Notes: generated from the sequence alone by a model not told the origin. DNA of 64,000 nt from Pseudomonas spelaei (GCF_009724245.1 NZ_WNNK01000016.1:62001-126000), one strand, 5' to 3'; counted from the first letter of the stretch, positions 27,087-35,237 are shown. Numbers and translations are program-made.

Positions 27087-27751
27087 GTTTTACTGGCGCC
27101 AAACAGATACCCCTGGCCACGGCGGGTCTCGATCACACTGCGGCCCAGCTTGCGGCGCAGGTGGTTGACGTGGACTTCCAGCACATTGGAATCGCGCTCG
27201 GTTTCACCGTCGTACAGATGTTCGGCCAAGTGGCTTTTCGACAGAATCTGCTCGGGATGCAGCATGAAGTAACGCAGCAACCGAAACTCGGCGGCGGTCA
27301 GTTGAACCTCATCGCCCTCACGAATGACGCACTGGCGTCCCTCGTCCAGATGCAAACCGGCAGCCTGCAGGGTCGGCTGGTTGGCCCGACCGTGTGAGCG
27401 GCGCAACAAAGCCTGGATGCGCAGGTGCAACTCTTCGGGATGAAAGGGTTTACTCAGGTAATCGTCGGCACCCGCCTTGAGGCCTTCGATGCGCTCGGCC
27501 CAGGAGTCGCGGGCGGTGAGGATCAGGACCGGCACGGCCAACCCGGCGGCGCGCCATTGAGACAATACTTCCAGCCCCGGTAGACCGGGCAGACCAAGGT
27601 CGAGAACGATCAGGTCGTAAGGCTCGCTGCGTCCCTGATACACCGCGTCGCGTCCGTCCGCCAGCCAGTCGACGGCATACCCCTGGCGATTGAGGCCGGC
27701 CATCAACTCATCGGCCAGCGGTACGTGGTCTTCCACCAGAAGCAGGCGCAT
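27083..27751 (-). CDS. OmpR-family response regulator, BqsR/CarR-like
   Basis: A 222-residue response regulator. The receiver domain (1-115) has the acidic pair E7/D8, phospho-acceptor Asp51 in IVLDLGLPG, and Lys101 in YLSKPF. The DNA-binding winged helix (about 125-220) has LTAAEFRLLRYFMLHPEQIL, NVLEVHVNHLRRKLG and TRRGQGYLFG. It is close to what I recall of P. aeruginosa BqsR (CarR). The ATG overlaps the PepSY stop codon as ATGA, so the whole four-gene operon is translationally coupled. A TTAAG-type repeat upstream of the operon suggests autoregulation. Confidence 0.9.
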   Translation of the reverse strand: MRLLLVEDHVPLADELMAGLNRQGYAVDWLADGRDAVYQGRSEPYDLIVLDLGLPGLPGLEVLSQWRAAGLAVPVLILTARDSWAERIEGLKAGADDYLSKPFHPEELHLRIQALLRRSHGRANQPTLQAAGLHLDEGRQCVIREGDEVQLTAAEFRLLRYFMLHPEQILSKSHLAEHLYDGETERDSNVLEVHVNHLRRKLGRSVIETRRGQGYLFGASKT

Positions 27752-28074
27752 CAGTCATCTTCCTTGTCTTTGAGCAGCTCGCCGGTGTTGGCGTCGAGCT
27801 CGATCTCTCGAACCACCCCTTCGACCGTCAGCAATTCGATTTCATAGCTATACCGCACGGGCCGGTCCTTATGTTCCTCAAGCTCAGCATCCAGTAAACG
27901 GCTACCGGGATAGCGCTCGAAGGCCTGCCCCAGCAACTGCTCCAGGGGCTTGATGTAACCTTTCTGGCTCAGGCGCAACGCCTCGTCCTGGCCCAGGTCC
28001 CGTGCGGCCAGACTTGAGCAAAATGCCAGGAGCACCAGCGCCACTCGGCTGCTGGTGCGTAGATTTACCTTCAT
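27751..28074 (-). CDS. PepSY-domain periplasmic protein
   Basis: A 107-residue exported protein starting MKVNLRTSSRVALVLLAFCS with likely cleavage before RDLGQDEALRL. The mature part is one PepSY unit ending EIELDANTGELLKDKEDD. PepSY domains act as inhibitors or ligand binders next to sensor kinases or peptidases. It overlaps the preceding PepSY gene by one base (TAATG) and the regulator by three bases. It is paralogous to its neighbour (both share ARDLGxDEALRL). Confidence 0.85.
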   Translation of the reverse strand: MKVNLRTSSRVALVLLAFCSSLAARDLGQDEALRLSQKGYIKPLEQLLGQAFERYPGSRLLDAELEEHKDRPVRYSYEIELLTVEGVVREIELDANTGELLKDKEDD

Positions 28075-28382
28075 TACGTATCCTGATGATTCTTGAGGAT
28101 GGCCCCGGTCACAGCGTCCAATTCCAGGTCCCACTCGACACCCTGGGCATCGCGCAGCTCCACTTGATAAAGGTACTTGCCGTATTCCTCTTCAAGCTCG
28201 GTGTCATGCACCGTGGCACCGGGGTGGCTGGCCAGTGCCGTGGCGTTGAGCTTCTCGAAAGACACAATGGTACCAGCGTCACGCAGTCTCAGCGCTTCAT
28301 CCGGCCCAAGGTCTCGGGCCTGGGCCAGGCCGGCGGTCAGGGCGATGATACTGATGGAGGCCAAAGCTGTGAGGGTTTTCAT
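28074..28382 (-). CDS. PepSY-domain periplasmic protein, first gene of the two-component operon
   Basis: A 102-residue exported protein: signal peptide MKTLTALASISIIALTAG with cleavage near AQA, then RDLGPDEALRL and a PepSY unit ending LELDAVTGAILKNHQDT. GGAGA precedes the ATG. It leads the operon PepSY-PepSY-regulator-kinase and would act in the periplasm, plausibly on the kinase sensor domain, which is inference from position. The frame continues upstream to 28463 but that part covers the operator region and is not supported. Confidence 0.86.
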   Translation of the reverse strand: MKTLTALASISIIALTAGLAQARDLGPDEALRLRDAGTIVSFEKLNATALASHPGATVHDTELEEEYGKYLYQVELRDAQGVEWDLELDAVTGAILKNHQDT

Positions 28383-28437
28383 GGTGAGTCTCCGTTTCGA
28401 GATGTTTTTCCTACGCGGCTCACGGTAACGACTGCAA

Positions 28438-28453
28438 CTTAACTGAAACTGAA
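28438..28453 (-). promoter_or_regulatory. Candidate BqsR/PmrA-type binding site
   Basis: On the minus strand TTCAG-N6-TTAAG, one mismatch from the direct repeat TTAAG-N6-TTAAG reported for BqsR (CarR). It lies 56 bases upstream of the first PepSY ATG. Binding by the regulator encoded in this operon is inferred. Confidence 0.55.
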
Positions 28454-28471
28454 TTGCCACCATGGCAATTC
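28451..28471. promoter_or_regulatory. Perfect inverted repeat in the PepSY/patatin divergent promoter
   Basis: GAATTGCCA and TGGCAATTC, a perfect 9-base inverted repeat with a 3-base centre, overlapping the end of the TTAAG-type site. It may be an operator for either divergent unit; the binding protein is unknown. Confidence 0.5.
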
Positions 28472-28532
28472 ACCTTGCGTGCGACCGGGGAAGGTTTTCT
28501 ATACTGCCCTGCTCGCTCCGATAGAGACCGGT

Positions 28533-29612
28533 ATGACAGCTATTCACATCAAGTACCCGGCCCTGACGCTCAAGGCCGGTAAACGCGCCCTTTCGCGGAT
28601 CCGCGAACACGGTTTGAAGCCCGCAGATGTCGGCATTCTGCCTGGCGCCGCCGGCGGGCCAAAAGCCTTGGGGATTCAGGGCATTGACCTGGCGTTGTTC
28701 GGTGATTGGCTACCCCGGGAATCTCGTCAGCGCTCACTGATCGGCGCGTCCATCGGTTCCTGGCGGTTTGCCAGTGCCTGCCTGCCCGACCCGGTACAAG
28801 GCCTGCTGGACCTGGGCCGACTGTACAACGAGCAGCGTTTTGCCAAGGGCGTGACCATGGCCGAAGTCAGCCAGAGCTGCCAGCGCATGCTCGACGATCT
28901 GCTGGCCGGGCGCGACGCCACATTGCTGGCCAACCCCGACTATCGACTGAATATCGTGGTGGTCAAAAGCCACGGCTTGCTGGCCGACGACCATCGCGGT
29001 CGCCTGGGCCTGGGACTGTCGTCGGTGATTGCCGACAACCTGCGGGGGCGCGCACGGCTGTCGCGGCATTTCGAACGGCTGATCATCCACGACCCGCGCC
29101 AGGCGCCACCGCTGCATCCGCTCAAGGACTTCCCATCGCGCTTCCTTCATCTGGAACTGGGCAACCTGCGCCAGGCGTTGCTGGCGTCCGGCTCGATCCC
29201 GATGGTCATGCAAGGCGTGCGCGATCTGCCAGGCGCAGGCAAAGGCACTTACCGAGACGGTGGTCTGCTGGACTATCACCTCGACCTGCCCTACCACGGC
29301 GATGACATCGTGCTGTACCCGCACTTCACCGACCGAGTCATCCCCGGCTGGTTCGACAAAGGCTTGCCCTGGCGGCGCGGTAACCAGCAGGGCTTGCAGG
29401 ACGTGCTGCTGTTGGCACCGTCCAGGGAATACCTGGCCCGCCTGCCTTACGGAAAACTGCCGGACCGAAGCGACTTCAAGCGCTTCATGGGTGATGACCC
29501 AAGCCGCAACAAGTACTGGCAAACGGCGATGAGCGAAAGCCGGCGGCTGGGGGATGAGTTTCTGCAGTTGGCGGATAACGGCGGCTTGGGTGAGCGGCTG
29601 CTTGCCCTCTGA
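28533..29612 (+). CDS. Patatin-like phospholipase
   Basis: A 359-residue protein with patatin features: the nucleophile elbow GASIGSWRFAS (G-x-S-x-G, Ser at about residue 73), an oxyanion-like loop LPGAAGGPKALG upstream, and the catalytic DGG in YRDGGLLDYHLDLP. Patatins hydrolyse acyl esters with a Ser-Asp dyad. No signal peptide is visible, so it is probably cytosolic. I start at the ATG at 28533 (MTAIHIKYPALTLKAGK). It is divergent from the PepSY operon and is the last GC-rich gene before the AT-rich island. Confidence 0.82.
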   Translation: MTAIHIKYPALTLKAGKRALSRIREHGLKPADVGILPGAAGGPKALGIQGIDLALFGDWLPRESRQRSLIGASIGSWRFASACLPDPVQGLLDLGRLYNEQRFAKGVTMAEVSQSCQRMLDDLLAGRDATLLANPDYRLNIVVVKSHGLLADDHRGRLGLGLSSVIADNLRGRARLSRHFERLIIHDPRQAPPLHPLKDFPSRFLHLELGNLRQALLASGSIPMVMQGVRDLPGAGKGTYRDGGLLDYHLDLPYHGDDIVLYPHFTDRVIPGWFDKGLPWRRGNQQGLQDVLLLAPSREYLARLPYGKLPDRSDFKRFMGDDPSRNKYWQTAMSESRRLGDEFLQLADNGGLGERLLAL

Positions 29613-29890
29613 ATTGTTCCAGGTGCGAAGCCCACCATGTTGCCTTTAGGAGACGCGCTTATTCTGCTAAGCGTTATATCCACAGAGTCCCGCAACGGCG
29701 ATTCGCTGACACCACCCTGCTCCGCGGCCATAAAAACGCCAGGATTGATGAGCGCCCGCCCCGAAAATACCGCTGAACAAACCCGGTAAGGCCAGCGCAC
29801 ACCCCATCGACGCACACCCTTTGCCTATGTGGCAGTTATCGCATCTCGAAAGTCACTTATGACTATGGTCTCAGTGAGCTAACTCGAGGA

Positions 29891-29924
29891 TTAATACACA
29901 AGTATTAAACACACGTTTGATAAT
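29891..29924. promoter_or_regulatory. Two adjacent inverted repeats upstream of the AT-rich operon
   Basis: TTAATAC-ACAA-GTATTAA (29891-29908), a perfect 7-base inverted repeat, is followed by AAAC-ACAC-GTTT (29907-29918) within a wider imperfect palindrome. They end about 15 bases before the hydrolase ATG at 29939, so they overlap the expected promoter or leader. No regulator gene is adjacent. The rest of 29613-29938 shows nothing else. Confidence 0.5.
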
Positions 29925-29938
29925 CGCAGGGACTGCAC

Positions 29939-30757
29939 ATGAAAAATACGCTGTACAAATTGTTTAAAAAGCCATTTTTTGGTCGGTTTTCAAAGCCTTG
30001 GCGTTGGCCAGAATCTGCCGATCAAGCTCAATGGACGCGTTTAAACATAAGGAGCCAATCAGGCGCAAATCTCTCAGCCTTATCAGCACTCGCGCACACC
30101 CCAAACGCCAAAGGCGCCGTATTAATGGTTCATCCTATGGGCGTGATCGCCAAAGGATTTTGGATGAAGCATGGACATGCCGAAGTTTTAAGAGAGGCTG
30201 GCTACCATGTTATGGTTTTTGATTTAAATGGCTTTGGTGAAAGCACTTCCACTACGATGGACTTTCCACTTGATGTACTGGCCGCAGGGCAAGCATTAAA
30301 AAAATGTCACCCTGATTTGCCAATTGCTGTATTGGGATCATCCATGGGGGCTGCAATGTCGGTATGTGCCATGGCACAACCAGGGCATCCTTTTAAAGCG
30401 GCAATTCTTGAGTCTGCATTCCCGACACTTCTGCACTTTTGGTCTCGATACCCTATTCCGAAACTCGGAATACAACTCTCTAAACTAGTCTACCCTGCAG
30501 GGGAACTTAGATTACGTCCCACCGACGCCGCACAAAATTTGATCGGCAATCCAACCACACTGCTGATATACGGTGAGGCCGATGAGTTTACTCCGGTAAA
30601 GGATGGACGATTGCTGTGGGAAGCCTTGGACAAAAAAACCAAAACCTTATTCTGGCAAGTGCCTAATGCTGCGCACACCCACGCTTTTGCAGCAAATCCT
30701 GAAGAGTACAAAACAAGAGTAGTAGATTTCTTAGATACGCACTTACAACACAGTTAA
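29939..30757 (+). CDS. Alpha/beta hydrolase, first gene of AT-rich lipid operon
   Basis: A 272-residue alpha/beta-hydrolase-fold protein. The nucleophile elbow is LGSSMGAAMS (Ser135), the acid is likely Asp215 in IYGEADEFTPVKDG, and the base His246 or His248 in NAAHTHAF. HPMG at 65-68 is the oxyanion loop. A basic, aromatic N-terminus (KNTLYKLFKKPFFGRFSKPW) suggests membrane association but not secretion. Codons and base composition are far more AT-rich than in flanking genes. AGGGA is spaced six bases before the ATG. With a thioesterase, desaturase and lipoxygenase-like gene downstream, it probably acts on acyl esters. Substrate unknown. Confidence 0.85.
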   Translation: MKNTLYKLFKKPFFGRFSKPWRWPESADQAQWTRLNIRSQSGANLSALSALAHTPNAKGAVLMVHPMGVIAKGFWMKHGHAEVLREAGYHVMVFDLNGFGESTSTTMDFPLDVLAAGQALKKCHPDLPIAVLGSSMGAAMSVCAMAQPGHPFKAAILESAFPTLLHFWSRYPIPKLGIQLSKLVYPAGELRLRPTDAAQNLIGNPTTLLIYGEADEFTPVKDGRLLWEALDKKTKTLFWQVPNAAHTHAFAANPEEYKTRVVDFLDTHLQHS

Positions 30758-30794
30758 TCTAAAAATCTATCACCACTCTTTACAGGAGATTGTC

Positions 30795-31589
30795 ATGAGT
30801 TTTTTTGACACCATGAATGCAGCCTATGCAAATGAATTGCCTGCAGTGAATATCCCAGAACAATGGGGACAAGGGAGAGCCACCTTCGGCGGTTTAGTTG
30901 TCGCAACGCTGCTTTCAAAAATAAAACCTGACGTCATTAAAAATAGAGATATCCGGTCAATTCTGGTTTCCTTCGTGGCGCCAGTGGCTCCAGGTGAATT
31001 GCACGTGGCTGTCGAAGTACTGCGCGAAGGCAAAGCCGCAATGCAGTTGCAAATCACTGGTTCTCAAAACAATCAAGTTTGTACCACCGTACTCGCGAGC
31101 TTCGGCTTTGATCGAGAATCCAGCGTGATGATAAAGGGGGACCCGTCTCCTACCTTTAAGGATCCTGAAGACGTACAAGAATTCCCATTCATTCGTGGTC
31201 TCACACCCGATTTTACCCAGTTTTTTGATTATCGATACACCTTAGGTGGCTTGCCCTTTATGGGTAAAGGGCAACTCGAAATGGGGGGCTGGATAAAGTT
31301 ACGCGAAGTTAAGCAAGAGCCCATTTCAGTAGCTGCAATATTAGTGCTTTTAGATGCTTGGCCGCCGGCTGTATTCAGTATGTTCAAGAAACCCGTCTCA
31401 GGAAGCTCTCTCACATGGGCTGTCAGCTTCGTAAACATACCCGCTGATTGCGGCCCGAACGATTGGTGGCAATACCAGGCAAGCATCGTAAGCTCAGCAA
31501 ATGGTTACAGCCATATAGACTCTAAAATCTGGGATAAAAACAAGAACCTAACCGTGATAAGCAGGCAAACAGTCAGTGTTTTTGAATAG
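30795..31589 (+). CDS. Acyl-CoA thioesterase-like (TesB-type double hotdog) protein
   Basis: A 264-residue protein resembling TesB/acyl-CoA thioesterase II relatives: the N-terminal hotdog has QGRATFGGLVVATLLSKI and RSILVSFVAPVAPGELHVAV, and the C-terminal half (GGWIKLREVKQEPISVAAIL, then LTWAVSFVNIP) looks like the second hotdog. Such enzymes release free fatty acids from CoA thioesters. CAGGAG precedes the ATG. It follows the hydrolase gene by 37 bases in the same AT-rich operon, which suggests that it supplies or removes an acyl substrate for the desaturase and oxygenase encoded downstream. Confidence 0.8.
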   Translation: MSFFDTMNAAYANELPAVNIPEQWGQGRATFGGLVVATLLSKIKPDVIKNRDIRSILVSFVAPVAPGELHVAVEVLREGKAAMQLQITGSQNNQVCTTVLASFGFDRESSVMIKGDPSPTFKDPEDVQEFPFIRGLTPDFTQFFDYRYTLGGLPFMGKGQLEMGGWIKLREVKQEPISVAAILVLLDAWPPAVFSMFKKPVSGSSLTWAVSFVNIPADCGPNDWWQYQASIVSSANGYSHIDSKIWDKNKNLTVISRQTVSVFE

Positions 31590-31640
31590 ACACAGCATTA
31601 GATTATGGAAATCTAATAATCGAAGAAATGGGAAATAAAA

Positions 31641-32789
31641 ATGGTAGCCCAAGTTTTTAAACGTGTAAAAAACAAATCTACGGAATTCTCTAAAGACGTT
31701 AGAGAACTTCAGAAAAAATGGACCACCTATCACCCTTCAAAGGCTGATATACAAAAAATGTTCCAACTGGATGTAGCCATTCTGGGGGCGCTGTATATTG
31801 CGGCAATTATTTTAGGCCTCCATGCACAACAATACAACTTTGAAGGACTATCATCTATACCCGTAATATTGACATTAGTTGCTTATTCACTATTTTTGAT
31901 TAGATTCGCTTTCAAAGCCCATAATTTCGACCATGCACAGGCCGAAAATTCATTATTATTCTTCAAGGGTGTCGATTTTTTTGTAGGCGCATCGAGCTTC
32001 ATTTGGCAAAGCCAACACTTTGCCACCCACCACCGATACCCTAACACTTTCTATAACGGTGACAATCTGGACTCATCCAACAGGAAAGTGTTTTTTACTG
32101 AAAGGTCTTATGATCAGCGGCCTCAGGCCAAACAGGCTGGAAAAATTGCATCTCTCATTTCCCTCCTCTTGGCCACGTTATTTTACAAACAACTAATGTT
32201 TTTTGTGTTTGCTGTTGCCTTTTTTAAAGGGAACTATATGCCACATTCGCCACAAAGAAAAAAGGCCACAAAAGACTACGCCTTTTATCTTGTGTCGAAA
32301 CTGTGCCTGATAACCATGTACTACATAGTTCCTTATGCCCTATTTGGCTGGTATGGAATACTTGGATATTTTATCGTTTCCGCATTGTGGAGCACGGTAT
32401 TTTTCTTGTCGTTCGAAAGCAACCATCACGGCATGCTATCAAAGGCAATCTATATAAACACCTCTCAAGACATCGAAATTGACTTTGCCAAACTGCAGCT
32501 CTATGTAACATTGAACGTCGGAACCAATAACAAGTTTTACTCATGGCTAATCTACAACTTCAACTATCACATCGAGCATCACCTATTCCCTTCTATCGAT
32601 GTAAAAAATTACCCCACACTATCAAGAGAGCTCAAGCGCCTGGTAAAAGAAAAATACCCAACTCTTAGCTACCAAGAATTAACGTGCAGTGAAGCCTTTT
32701 GCAGCGTCATCAAACAATACCTGACAAAACCGATTACGCGCAGCATATTGATTAACGACAAAAACATGCATGATCACATTTTGATCTAA
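31641..32789 (+). CDS. Membrane fatty-acid desaturase with three histidine boxes
   Basis: A 382-residue integral membrane di-iron desaturase. Box 1 is HNFDH (H94-H98), box 2 HFATHH (H126, H130, H131), and box 3 HIEHH (H310, H313, H314) followed by LFPSI, as in acyl-lipid and front-end desaturases. Additional histidines (NHHG at about 261-263) may also ligate. Hydrophobic segments lie at about 44-60, 72-90, 170-198 and 218-258. It would introduce double bases into acyl chains: more exactly, carbon-carbon double bonds, using oxygen and an electron donor not encoded here. It has no cytochrome b5 domain. Fourth-gene spacing is 31 bases, so it is operonic with the lipoxygenase-like gene. Confidence 0.88.
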   Translation: MVAQVFKRVKNKSTEFSKDVRELQKKWTTYHPSKADIQKMFQLDVAILGALYIAAIILGLHAQQYNFEGLSSIPVILTLVAYSLFLIRFAFKAHNFDHAQAENSLLFFKGVDFFVGASSFIWQSQHFATHHRYPNTFYNGDNLDSSNRKVFFTERSYDQRPQAKQAGKIASLISLLLATLFYKQLMFFVFAVAFFKGNYMPHSPQRKKATKDYAFYLVSKLCLITMYYIVPYALFGWYGILGYFIVSALWSTVFFLSFESNHHGMLSKAIYINTSQDIEIDFAKLQLYVTLNVGTNNKFYSWLIYNFNYHIEHHLFPSIDVKNYPTLSRELKRLVKEKYPTLSYQELTCSEAFCSVIKQYLTKPITRSILINDKNMHDHILI

Positions 32790-32820
32790 CAAACCATAAT
32801 AACTAGAAATCTCAGGAAAC

Positions 32821-34428
32821 ATGATCATGCTAGAAAAACTACTATTCTTATTTTACGTCACAACCTCCCCTGTTCTGTTCTTAATAAAAATCACCAAGAA
32901 CAAATCGCTTAGCATCGTTTACCGCGTGCTCGTCAAAATAAAACTGAGCCCCGTCCTATTAACCCTGTACGCAACCAACGTCACGCTAAGTTATTTACGC
33001 TGGAAGTTAACTGAAATAAAAATGCTACTGCCTAGATTATTCGGACACAACAACTATAATCGCGACTATGTAGAAATGCATAACAAGAAAATCCTGGGGA
33101 CCGATTACCACTTGCCTTATGTGTCAGATCACCTGCCGGCAGAGCTTGTTTACAAATGGCGAAAAGACAAGGTCTACCACAACTACATCTCAAGCATCAT
33201 CAAAGCTAACCTGGACTACGTCAATGTCGTTCTTGATGAGTTTGAGAGTCCAACTCCGATCGGTGATGTCGAGTTAAAAGACTTTGTTTTTTCATCGCAA
33301 GCTTCTCACTACCTGCAGTTGCAAGACGGCTACTTTACATTTGATATGTCGTCATTTCACAACGAACAAGTTCTCCCAAACATTAGCTTTGATATCAGGC
33401 GATTTCTGATTTCCGAAAACTTAGAAATCAACACCATGGAAATCGAACTATTTGATGGCACCCGCATCAAGCATGGCTCACGTGATTGGGATTTGGCAAA
33501 AATATACTTCCTGTCTAACGCTATGGTTTTCTTTATTATGGGGGCCCATCTACATCACCACCTGTTTTTTGCAGAAATGGGTGCCGTCTCGCTATTCAAC
33601 AAAACACCAAAAAACAGCACCCTTTACAAGTTACTAAGTCCTCACACTGCGTATACGTTAATGCTTAATGACCAGTTCAAGAATAGCCCTCTGTCTCTGC
33701 GCGAGACACCAGGGATTTTTGATAAATTTCTATACTCTTGCATTGGCTACTATTCGGCGGACACTTTTTATAAAGTAGGGTATGAAAACGCATTAACCAT
33801 GTATGGCAAGAGGGACACCATTGATGAATCCTTAACCAAAAAACATCAAATCAATTTTGATGTGCCTTTTGATCGGTACATCACAGGTTCTACAGCACTT
33901 AACAAGCAGTTAGACTCACACTATCTTTCTGTCAAAGACTTCATTTCAGGCATCTATGAGGAGCTTGTGATTGATGGTGGAATTCACGACGTAGAAACCT
34001 GGGTTTCCGACGTATGTCAGTATGTAAAAATAGAGGTCAAAAAAGACAAACAGTTTTATATTGATGTTATATCAACTTATATTTGGTATGTATCATTCGT
34101 TCATTCCCTGGAGCATTACCAATTCTATAAACTCATGGGTCACTTTTGCTTGCTGACACGTCATCCTTTCCTGAAAGCCGTATCAATTAAGCAATCGGGT
34201 GGGAACGTATTCAGCCAATATGATTTATGGAAATCAAAACACATAGTTTTAACCTTTGGCAAAAATCATTTAAATAAAAACATTTGCGAATCTTACGTAG
34301 ATGTTGACTACAACTTTAAAAGCAACCTGCTAAAAGAGCAGCAAGAAAAATTTAAATTAAGGGTTCAGACAGACCTTGTTTTTTATAAAGTCCCCTCAGA
34401 AGCCATTGCTTTGTCTATTCGATACTAG
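32821..34428 (+). CDS. Divergent lipoxygenase-family protein
   Basis: A 535-residue protein with an N-terminal hydrophobic anchor (about 4-24). Lipoxygenase marks: SDHLPAEL (102-109), AKIYFLSNA (226-234), AHLHHHLFFAE (242-252), LYKLLSPH (268-275), TPGIFDKF (296-303), and H428-SLE-H432 near the C-terminus. In canonical enzymes the iron is bound by H-x4-H, a later H and N (or H), and the C-terminal Ile carboxylate. Here the first ligand position is Phe238, spacing in the HLHHH cluster is altered, and the chain ends IRY instead of Ile. It is therefore either a non-canonical metal site or a non-oxygenase relative. Very AT-rich; last gene of the operon. Confidence 0.72.
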   Translation: MIMLEKLLFLFYVTTSPVLFLIKITKNKSLSIVYRVLVKIKLSPVLLTLYATNVTLSYLRWKLTEIKMLLPRLFGHNNYNRDYVEMHNKKILGTDYHLPYVSDHLPAELVYKWRKDKVYHNYISSIIKANLDYVNVVLDEFESPTPIGDVELKDFVFSSQASHYLQLQDGYFTFDMSSFHNEQVLPNISFDIRRFLISENLEINTMEIELFDGTRIKHGSRDWDLAKIYFLSNAMVFFIMGAHLHHHLFFAEMGAVSLFNKTPKNSTLYKLLSPHTAYTLMLNDQFKNSPLSLRETPGIFDKFLYSCIGYYSADTFYKVGYENALTMYGKRDTIDESLTKKHQINFDVPFDRYITGSTALNKQLDSHYLSVKDFISGIYEELVIDGGIHDVETWVSDVCQYVKIEVKKDKQFYIDVISTYIWYVSFVHSLEHYQFYKLMGHFCLLTRHPFLKAVSIKQSGGNVFSQYDLWKSKHIVLTFGKNHLNKNICESYVDVDYNFKSNLLKEQQEKFKLRVQTDLVFYKVPSEAIALSIRY

Positions 34429-34869
34429 AGCCTACAAAAACCCTTTGAGAAACACCTGAAAACAGCATCGCATTGGCTTTGTGTGTCACACAGCCACGTG
34501 CCGGAGCGAGGCAATCTGCTTCGCTCCGAAACTGCATAGACGCCTTGCGCCCATGCAAGGCCAGCAGCTCCGAGTGGCAAAGTGACACTTATTCCGCTTC
34601 AGCCGCCGGCAGCATCGACCGTTTCCTGCACTCCGGCGAGGTGTTCCATACAACCGGACTTGGACGAACACCGTTTATCGCAGGATCAAAGAAAGAACCT
34701 TCCCAAAACAGGTTAGAATAGGCGCCACTCGGTCGCCTGGCGCCTGCCTGCATGCTTACAATGGATGACAGCCGTAACCCCCAGCAACGACCCGTCAGTA
34801 CAGTGATCAGCACACCAAACACTGACAATCACACACAGCCCTTGAAACTCCTGCCCTACAGGTCATACC
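34429..34869. other. Non-coding right flank of the AT-rich operon
   Basis: This 440-base stretch returns to GC-rich composition. It holds an imperfect hairpin (GGCTTTGTGTG / CACACAGCC, 34470-34491) without a T-run and a second inverted pair GGAGCGA / TCGCTCC (34504-34528). Short frames on both strands have no ribosome site and no protein character. I see no direct repeat matching the left flank, no tRNA and no integrase, so the island boundary is not marked by a recognisable mobile element. Confidence 0.6.
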
Positions 34870-35226
34870 GTGGAAATCTTCAAAGAGTTTACCTTCGAGT
34901 CCGCCCACCGCCTGCCCCACGTCCCCGAAGGCCACAAGTGCGGGCGCCTGCACGGCCACTCGTTCAAGGTGGCCATCCACCTGAGCGGCGACCTCGACCC
35001 GCATACCGGCTGGATCCGTGATTTCTCGGAGATCAAGGCGATTTTCAAGCCGCTCTACGAGCGTCTCGACCACAACTACCTCAATGACATTCCCGGCCTG
35101 GAAAACCCTACCAGCGAAGTGCTGGCCAAGTGGATCTGGAATGAATTGAAACCGTTGCTGCCGGAACTCAGTGCAATTCGCATCCATGAGACCTGCACCA
35201 GTGGCTGTATTTATCGCGGCGAGTAA
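34870..35226 (+). CDS. queD: 6-carboxy-5,6,7,8-tetrahydropterin synthase
   Basis: A 118-residue homologue of QueD, the second enzyme of queuosine (preQ0) synthesis, converting dihydroneopterin triphosphate to carboxytetrahydropterin. It has the zinc ligands His (FESAHRLPHV) and HGHSF, the catalytic Cys in GHKCGRLHGH, and the Asp/His of RLDHNYLND; Glu in RIHETCTSGC. Translation begins at GTG. It is monocistronic with a strong terminator downstream. I looked for a preQ1 riboswitch upstream and did not see one. Confidence 0.94.
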   Translation: MEIFKEFTFESAHRLPHVPEGHKCGRLHGHSFKVAIHLSGDLDPHTGWIRDFSEIKAIFKPLYERLDHNYLNDIPGLENPTSEVLAKWIWNELKPLLPELSAIRIHETCTSGCIYRGE

Positions 35227-35237
35227 GCTGGCGATGT

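Noticed and set aside
29939..34428. Interpretation of the AT-rich operon as a polyyne cluster
   Set aside because: Polyyne clusters carry several desaturases, an acyl-ACP ligase and an acyl carrier protein; only one desaturase is here and the ligase and carrier are missing.
34473..34721. 82-codon plus frame right of the AT-rich operon
   Set aside because: No ribosome site, opposing frames of equal length, no domain character.
34740..34869. preQ1 riboswitch before queD
   Set aside because: I looked for the compact hairpin and C-rich pseudoknot partner and did not see a convincing match near the GTG start.
29613..34869. Integrative element with attachment sites
   Set aside because: No integrase, tRNA gene or matching direct repeats at the flanks; only base composition suggests transfer.
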